Positions 58,973 through 64,000 of a DNA stretch of 64,000 nt are shown one piece after another. The DNA lies in NCBI GenBank assembly GCA_046331545.1, contig JAXLQR010000002.1, positions 1,612,001 to 1,676,000 of the forward strand, read 5' to 3'. The notes under the pieces are model-generated. The model was not told the DNA's origin and did no database searches. It saw only the letters and a program-made list of their open reading frames with translations. Position numbers and translations under genes: made by a program. Positions within the stretch are counted from its first letter, which is position 1, and each line of letters opens with the position of its first letter. The stretch comes from JADJVL01 sp046331545 (lineage in GTDB: Bacteria; Acidobacteriota; Holophagae; Holophagales; Holophagaceae).

Positions 58973-59854
58973 TCAGCCCTTCTTGGCGTCGACCGCGGGG
59001 GCCTCCGCCTTGCCGGCCTTGTGCTTCGCCATGAGCTGCCTGGAGAGGTCGTTCACCACGCGGTCAAGGGCGCCCTCGACGTCCTTGGAGACCTTGGTGC
59101 GCTCGGCGTAGGCGAAGTCCTTGAAGAGCTTGTTGTCGATGATCTGGAGCAGGGCCTTCATCTCCTGGGCGGTGTAGTACTTGTCGTACACCTCCGCCAT
59201 CACGCCCTCGAAGGCCTCCGGCGTGGCGGCCTTGGACAGGTCGGCCCAGACGGTGTCGGGCACGTCCTTGGCCGCGGCCTTGCGCTGGGCGATGATGCTC
59301 TTCCGCGCGGACTCGACCTGCCGGTTCACCGCGTCCGTGGCCTTCAGGAACTTCGCGATGTCCGCGCGCTTGGCGGCGGGGATCGCGGCCCCCGGCGCGG
59401 TCTTCCTGGCCCCGGCGGAGGCGTCCTCCATGTGCTTCTGGAGGGCGGCGCCGATGGCCTTCTGCACCGTGGTCTGCTCGATCTGGGAGAACTTCCGGAA
59501 GGCCGGCGTGTCCAGGAGCTTGACGATGTCCCGGAGCACGGGGGCCGAGTAGCTCTTGTCGTAGACGTCGGCGACGGCCGGCTCGAAGGCCTCGGGGGTG
59601 ATGGCCTTGGCCAGCTCGGCCCAGAAGGTGTCGGGGATCTCCCGGGAACTGCCCTTCTTCATGTCCACCACCGTGCGGCGGTAGGTGACGACCCGCTGCC
59701 CCACGCCATCGGAGATCTGGAGGTAGCGCTTGATGTCCGCCTTCTTCTGGGCCGCCTCCGCCTGGGCGGAGACCGGGGGCTTCTTCTGGGTGTCGGCGGC
59801 CGCGGGAAGGGCGGCGAGGACGGCCAGGGCGAGGGCGAGGCGGGGCAGGACCAT
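58973..59854 (-). CDS. Exported protein with two DUF2059-like domains
   Basis: About 293 aa, read leftward from ATG 59854, which gives a signal peptide (VLPRLALALAVLAALPAAAD). Two tandem copies of a helical module follow, with matching blocks: AFEPAVADVYDKSYSAPVLR and AFEGVMAEVYDKYYTAQEMK, and DTPAFRKFSQIEQTTVQKAI and DNKLFKDFAYAERTKVSKDV. Each resembles DUF2059. Predicted periplasmic; function unknown. Confidence 0.83.
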   Translation of the reverse strand: MVLPRLALALAVLAALPAAADTQKKPPVSAQAEAAQKKADIKRYLQISDGVGQRVVTYRRTVVDMKKGSSREIPDTFWAELAKAITPEAFEPAVADVYDKSYSAPVLRDIVKLLDTPAFRKFSQIEQTTVQKAIGAALQKHMEDASAGARKTAPGAAIPAAKRADIAKFLKATDAVNRQVESARKSIIAQRKAAAKDVPDTVWADLSKAATPEAFEGVMAEVYDKYYTAQEMKALLQIIDNKLFKDFAYAERTKVSKDVEGALDRVVNDLSRQLMAKHKAGKAEAPAVDAKKG

Positions 59855-59940
59855 GAACGACTCCAAGGGGGCGGGACAAGCCAAACGTCCATTGTCCCAC
59901 CAAACACTTGCGCGGGCCAGGGCGGAGGTTCCGGCGGGGC

Positions 59941-60873
59941 TCAGCCCCGGGCCCGCCACCAGGCCTCGCCCGCCTCGACGTCCCCGGCGATCCGCGCCCG
60001 GAGGGCGTCCACGTCGGCGAAGCGCTGTTCCCCCCGCAGGCGGTGGAGGACGCGGAGGTCCAGCCGGGCGCCGTAGAGATCGCCGTCGAAGCCCGGCAGG
60101 AAGGTCTCCACCGTGAGGCGGCGTCCCTCGAAGGTGGGCTTCTCGCCGATGTTCGTGAGACCCAGGCGCGGCCCCTCCCAGTGGGAGGACCGGACCTCCG
60201 TGACGTAGACGCCGGAGGCGGGGAGCTGCTCCTGCTCCCACTGCACGTTCGCGGTGGGGAAGCCCAGGTGGCGGCCGCGCCGGTCGCCTTCCACCACGAC
60301 GCCGGTCAGCGCGTAGGGGTGGCCGAGCAGCCTCGCCGCGCCTTCGACGTCGCCGCGTTCCAGGGCCTCGCGGATGCGCGTGCTGGAGAGGTGGCCGCCG
60401 TCCGGGGCCCGCAGGGCGTGGGCGTGGATCTCGCAGCCGTGGGCCCGGCCCCAGTCCTCCAGGACGGCGATGTCGCCCCGGCGGTCGCGGCCGAAGCAGA
60501 AGGCCCGGCCCACGTGGAGCTCCACGGGCGCGAGGGCGCGGCGGAGCCGGTCGAGGAAGGTCGCCGGCTCCAGCTCGCTGAAGGGCCGGGAGAAGGGGAT
60601 CACCCACGCGAGGTCCATGCCCGAGGCCTCGAAGGCCGCCAGCCGCTGGGCGAGGGTCATCAGCAGGAGCGGCCGGCGCTCCGGCGCCACCACCACCGTG
60701 GGATGGGGGTCGAACGTGACCACCGCGGCGGGGACGCCCCGGGCCCGGGCACGGGCCGCGGCGCCCTCCAGCACGTCCCGGTGGCCGGCGTGGACCCCGT
60801 CGAAGTTGCCCAGGGTGACCACGTGGGGCCCGGCCGCGGGCGCCTGGTCCAGGGCGTGGTGCCAGACCTCCAT
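59941..60873 (-). CDS. ribF: Bifunctional riboflavin kinase / FAD synthetase
   Basis: About 310 aa, read leftward. N-terminal FAD synthetase part: VVTLGNFDGVHAGHRDVLE (HxGH-type nucleotidyl transfer), FDPHPTVVV and SSTRIREALERGDVEGAARL. C-terminal riboflavin kinase part: HLGFPTANV, SGVYVTEV, LGLTNIGEKPTF, VETFLPGFDGDLYG. Converts riboflavin to FMN and FAD. Its ATG overlaps the stop of the TerC gene. Confidence 0.95.
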   Translation of the reverse strand: MEVWHHALDQAPAAGPHVVTLGNFDGVHAGHRDVLEGAAARARARGVPAAVVTFDPHPTVVVAPERRPLLLMTLAQRLAAFEASGMDLAWVIPFSRPFSELEPATFLDRLRRALAPVELHVGRAFCFGRDRRGDIAVLEDWGRAHGCEIHAHALRAPDGGHLSSTRIREALERGDVEGAARLLGHPYALTGVVVEGDRRGRHLGFPTANVQWEQEQLPASGVYVTEVRSSHWEGPRLGLTNIGEKPTFEGRRLTVETFLPGFDGDLYGARLDLRVLHRLRGEQRFADVDALRARIAGDVEAGEAWWRARG

Positions 60874-61856
60874 CAGGCCTCCCCTCCGTCGCCGCCGGGC
60901 CCCGCCTCCCCCCGCCCTTCCTCGCCGTGCTCGACGGGCCAGGCGAGGCTGGCCACCACGCTGCCCGCGAGCACCGCGGCGATGACCAGCAGGGAGTAGT
61001 GGACGGGGATCTTCACCCATTCGGCGATGCACATCTTCACGCCCACGAAGGCCAGGATGAAGGCCAGCCCGGTCTTGAGGCGGTGGAAGCGGTCCATCAT
61101 CTTCGCCAGCAGGAAGTAGAGGCTGCGCAGGCCGAGGATGGCGAAGATGTTCGAGGTGTAGACGATGAAGGGGTCCCGCGTGATGGCCAGCACCGCCGGG
61201 ATGCTGTCCACCGCGAAGACCAGGTCGGTCACCTCGACGCAGAGCAGCACCAGCAGCATGGGCGTGGCCAGGCGACGACCGTCCCGGCGGGTGAAGAAGT
61301 GCTCGTGGCCGCCCTCGGGATCGTAGGGCGCGCTGCGCTGGAAGAGCTTCACCAGCGGGTTGTTCCGGGGATCCTCGTCCCCCTCCCCCTTGATGAGCAT
61401 CTTCAGGCCCGTGAAGACCAGGAAGCCGCCGAAGACCCACATCATCCAGTGGAAGCGGTTGAGCAGCGCCGTGCCCGCCACGATCATCGCCGCGCGCATG
61501 ACCAGGGCGCCCAGGACGCCCCAGAAGAGCACCCGGTGCTGGTGGCGCAGCTCCACCTGGAAGGCGCCGAAGAGCAGGACGAAGACGAAGAGGTTGTCCA
61601 CGCTGAGGCTCTTCTCCAGCACGTAGCCGGTGAGGAACTCCAGGCCCTTCCCGGCGCCGAGGAACCTCCAGACGCCCGCGTTGAAGGCCAGGGCCAGGGC
61701 GATCCAGACCGCGCTCCAGGCCGCGGCCTCCCGCACCGAGGGCGCGTGGGCCTTGCGGTTGAAGATCCCCAGGTCCAGGGCCAGCATCAGGAAGACGAAG
61801 GCGTGGAAGCCGGCCCAGGCCCACCAGGGCGCGGCGGCTTGGATCGCGTCGATCAA
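60873..61856 (-). CDS. TerC family integral membrane protein
   Basis: About 327 aa, read leftward. A TTG start at 61856 is chosen because an AGGAGGG ribosome site sits just upstream and no in-frame ATG fits the family N-terminus. About eight membrane segments, with SLSVDNLFVFVLLFGAFQV, VLFWGVLGALVMRAAMIVAG and VTDLVFAVDSIPAVLAITRD carrying the conserved acidic residues of the TerC/Alx fold. Members handle manganese or other metals at the membrane; here the ligand is unknown. Confidence 0.92.
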   Translation of the reverse strand: MIDAIQAAAPWWAWAGFHAFVFLMLALDLGIFNRKAHAPSVREAAAWSAVWIALALAFNAGVWRFLGAGKGLEFLTGYVLEKSLSVDNLFVFVLLFGAFQVELRHQHRVLFWGVLGALVMRAAMIVAGTALLNRFHWMMWVFGGFLVFTGLKMLIKGEGDEDPRNNPLVKLFQRSAPYDPEGGHEHFFTRRDGRRLATPMLLVLLCVEVTDLVFAVDSIPAVLAITRDPFIVYTSNIFAILGLRSLYFLLAKMMDRFHRLKTGLAFILAFVGVKMCIAEWVKIPVHYSLLVIAAVLAGSVVASLAWPVEHGEEGRGEAGPGGDGGEA

Positions 61857-61941
61857 GGACCCTCCTGCCTCCAGGGTACGGGGACCGTCAAGCCGTGGAG
61901 GTCCGCGCGCGGCGCCGTCCAGGTTGGCGCACACTGGGGGC

Positions 61942-62709
61942 ATGTCCCTCCCCCGCTTCGTGGTCGACGCCCCGCCGCCCGCCGCCGAAGGCGCCCTCGT
62001 GACCCTGGGGGACGAGCAGGCCCGGCACCTCGGCGTGCTGCGCCTGAAACCCGGGGCGGCCCTGGAGCTGCTGCTCCCGGAGGGGCCCTGGAAGGCCGAC
62101 CTGGCGGAGCTTTCCAGGCACCGGGCCTTGGCGCGGCTGGTGGCGCCCCTGGGCGAGTCCCGCGAGGCTCCCGTCCCCATCCTGGCCTGCGTGCCGGTCA
62201 TGGCGCAGCTCAGCCTCGTGGACGATCTGCTGCCGCCGGTGGTGGAGCTCGGCGCCACGGAGATCCTTCCCGTGGTCTACGCCCGCAGCGAGTTCGACCC
62301 CCGCAAGACCGTCGCGCGCCTGGAGCGCTGGCGGCGCATCATCGCCTCGAGCTGCGAGCAGAGCCATAGGGGGCGCGTGCCCGCCCTGCGCGATCCGCGG
62401 CCCTTCGAGGCCCTGCTGGCCGTCGACGCGCCCCAGAAGTGGGTGGCCTTCGAGCTCCCCACGGGAGAGGCCAACCCGGCGCTCCGGGCCGAGGGCCTCG
62501 CGATCACGTCGGGCCCGGAAGGCGGGATCACGGAGGGCGAGTTCGAGGCCCTGCGCCGGGCGGGATGGCGGGCGGTGAGCCTCGGCCCCGCGATCCTGCG
62601 GGCGGTCACGGCGCCGGCGGCGCTGCTGGGGGCCGTGCAGTTCGCCCTGGCCGGGCTTGACGCTCCGGCCTCCTCCCGCCATGGTGGCCGCCTCCCCGCG
62701 CGACCATGA
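61942..62709 (+). CDS. rsmE: 16S rRNA (uracil-1498-N3)-methyltransferase
   Basis: About 255 aa. PUA-like start (SLPRFVVDAPPPAA, DEQARHLGVLRLKPG), then the SPOUT methyltransferase part with SCEQSHRGRVPAL and the knot region ITSGPEGGITEGEFEALRRA followed by SLGPAILRAVTAPAALLGAV. It methylates U1498 of 16S rRNA at N3. It is divergent from the TerC gene and overlaps the histidine kinase start by four bases (ATGA). Confidence 0.94.
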   Translation: MSLPRFVVDAPPPAAEGALVTLGDEQARHLGVLRLKPGAALELLLPEGPWKADLAELSRHRALARLVAPLGESREAPVPILACVPVMAQLSLVDDLLPPVVELGATEILPVVYARSEFDPRKTVARLERWRRIIASSCEQSHRGRVPALRDPRPFEALLAVDAPQKWVAFELPTGEANPALRAEGLAITSGPEGGITEGEFEALRRAGWRAVSLGPAILRAVTAPAALLGAVQFALAGLDAPASSRHGGRLPARP

Positions 62710-64000
62710 CCGCCCCCGCCCGACCCCCCGACGAGGCCGCCCGCCTGGAGGCCCTCAGCGCCCTCGAGGTCCTCGGGACGGGCCCCGAGGCGGAGTTCGA
62801 CGCCCTCACCCGCCTCGCCGCGCAGCTCTGCGGCACGAAGGTCTCGGTGGTGAGCCTCGTGGACGCCAGCGTGGTGTGGGCCAAGTCCAACGTCGGCGTC
62901 GAGGAGCATTTCCCCTCGGAGCACGGCCAGTTCTTCCACCGCGCGCCCCGGGACCTCACCTTCTGCGCCCACGCCATCCTGGAGCCGCGCCTGATGGAGG
63001 TGCCCGACCTGGCCGAGGATCCCCGCTTCGCGGACAACCCCGCCGTGGCCGGGGAGCCCCGGCTGCGCTTCTACGCCGGGGCCCCGCTCCAGACCGGGGA
63101 AGGCCACGCCATCGGGACGCTCTGCGTCATGGACACCGAACCCCGGCGGCTGCGCCCGGACCAGCGGGAGGCCCTGGAGATCCTCAGCCGGCAGGTGATG
63201 GCCAACCTGCGGGCCCGGGCGCGGGCCAAGGACCTGGACATCGCCCTCAAGGCCGCCCAGGGCCTCGCGGAGCAGCGCGCGGGCACCCTGGCCTTCCTGG
63301 GCCACGAGCTGCGCAACGCCCTCGCGGCCCTGCTCGCCCTCACCGAGGCCTGGATGGAGGGGCGGCAGGACGCCGACCGGGGCTCCCTCGAACTCGCCCA
63401 CACCTGCGCCGCGGAAGCGGTGGGCCTCCTGAACACGGTCCTCGACCACGCCCGCGGGGAGGCGGGGCAGCTCCGCCTCGAGCCCAGGCCCTTCGACCTG
63501 CGCGCCGCCCTCGCCCGGGCGGTGGACCTGGCCCGCCCCCGCGCCACCGCCCGGGGACTCGCCCTGCGCCTGGACGTGGAGGACGGCCTTCCCGCGCGCC
63601 TGCTGGGCGACGAGGCGCGGCTCCACCAGATCTGGCTCAACCTGCTGGGCAACGCCCTCAAGTTCACCGAGCGGGGCGGCATCACCCTCCGGGCGCGGCG
63701 GTCGGGGGACCGCGTGGCCGTCACCGTGGAGGACACGGGCCCCGGCATCCCCCCGGACCTGCTCGCGCGGCTCTTCCAGCCCTTCCAGCAGGCGGAGGGC
63801 GGCTTCGGCCGGGCCGGGGGCAGCGGCCTCGGCCTCGCCATCTGCCGCCAGCTCGCCGAGCTCATGGGCGGGAGCATCGAGGCCGCGAACCTGCCCGGGG
63901 GTGGCTGCCGCTTCACCCTCACCGTGCCGCTTCCCGACGCCGGGCCGGAGGCCGGATCCCGCCCGCCGCGGCCGCTGCGCATCCTCGCCGCCGAGGACAA
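62706..64000 (+). CDS. GAF-domain hybrid histidine kinase, 3' end beyond window
   Basis: ATG 62706, overlapping the rsmE stop; the frame stays open to the window end (432 codons visible). GAF domain (about 20-165: ALSALEVLGTGPEAEFDALT, SVVSLVDASVVWAKSN, YAGAPLQTGEGHAIGTLCVM). HisKA: FLGHELRNALAALLAL with His 200. HATPase_c: LNLLGNALKFTERGGI, DTGPGIPPDLL, GGSGLGLAICRQLAELMGGS. The last visible residues, PLRILAAED, look like the start of a receiver domain, so it is probably a hybrid kinase. No membrane segment is seen, so it is a cytoplasmic sensor. The signal is unknown. Confidence 0.9.
   Translation, partial: MTAPARPPDEAARLEALSALEVLGTGPEAEFDALTRLAAQLCGTKVSVVSLVDASVVWAKSNVGVEEHFPSEHGQFFHRAPRDLTFCAHAILEPRLMEVPDLAEDPRFADNPAVAGEPRLRFYAGAPLQTGEGHAIGTLCVMDTEPRRLRPDQREALEILSRQVMANLRARARAKDLDIALKAAQGLAEQRAGTLAFLGHELRNALAALLALTEAWMEGRQDADRGSLELAHTCAAEAVGLLNTVLDHARGEAGQLRLEPRPFDLRAALARAVDLARPRATARGLALRLDVEDGLPARLLGDEARLHQIWLNLLGNALKFTERGGITLRARRSGDRVAVTVEDTGPGIPPDLLARLFQPFQQAEGGFGRAGGSGLGLAICRQLAELMGGSIEAANLPGGGCRFTLTVPLPDAGPEAGSRPPRPLRILAAED

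Overview
The window is a GC-rich (roughly 70% by eye), densely coded bacterial chromosome segment with no rRNA or tRNA gene, no CRISPR array and no recognisable transposase. Many Hanks-type Ser/Thr kinases, an Oar-like TonB-dependent receptor with an N-terminal carboxypeptidase-regulatory-like domain, TPR proteins and a CarH-like B12 regulator suggest Acidobacteriota, perhaps class Holophagae. This is an inference from gene content and was not tested by a search.

Layout. 1-4.2 kb: three consecutive, overlapping O-GlcNAc-transferase-like (GT41) genes, the first cut by the window edge, followed by ligA. 6.2-9.6 kb: two tandem receptor Ser/Thr kinases. 9.6-16.3 kb: a lipoprotein, a Cys/Met-metabolism PLP enzyme, a CYTH protein, an unknown membrane protein, a response regulator with a long linker, an unknown conserved protein and a CarH/LitR-like photoreceptor regulator. 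16.4-20.9 kb: a promoter, a three-gene outer-membrane unit (barrel, TonB receptor, barrel) and a terminator. 21-35.3 kb: mostly housekeeping genes (asparaginase I, an APH-fold kinase, serS, an ABC ATPase, a PpiD-like foldase, def-fmt, a giant TPR protein, cdd, a DUF58 protein, an RqcH-like protein), interrupted by a 526-bp noncoding island with a hexamer repeat and two strong hairpins.

35.4-49.7 kb looks like an aromatic amino acid catabolism region. It starts with tryptophan 2,3-dioxygenase, an SDR, an LLM flavin enzyme and an asparaginase-II-like protein. A small element encoding a four-helix-bundle protein, bounded by nested inverted repeats, lies exactly between the SDR and LLM genes. A separate block carries an ECF sigma/anti-sigma pair, a STAS protein, a DinB protein and a WYL regulator. 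Divergent from the WYL regulator runs a tight gene run: a 2-aminomuconate-semialdehyde-dehydrogenase-like ALDH, the 2-aminophenol 1,6-dioxygenase beta subunit, a fusion of the alpha subunit to a RidA-type 2-aminomuconate deaminase, a 7TM-sensor Ser/Thr kinase and kynurenine formamidase. Together these could take tryptophan to kynurenine and an aminophenol-type ring to 2-oxo acids. Kynureninase, the ring hydroxylase and the lower meta-pathway are not in the window.

49.7-64 kb: a sigma-70 factor, a DnaC-like ATPase, an MMPL/RND exporter, a MidA-like methyltransferase, two amidohydrolase-like secreted proteins (the second without metal ligands), thpR, a MOSC protein, a DUF2059 protein, ribF, a TerC protein, rsmE and a hybrid histidine kinase cut by the right edge.
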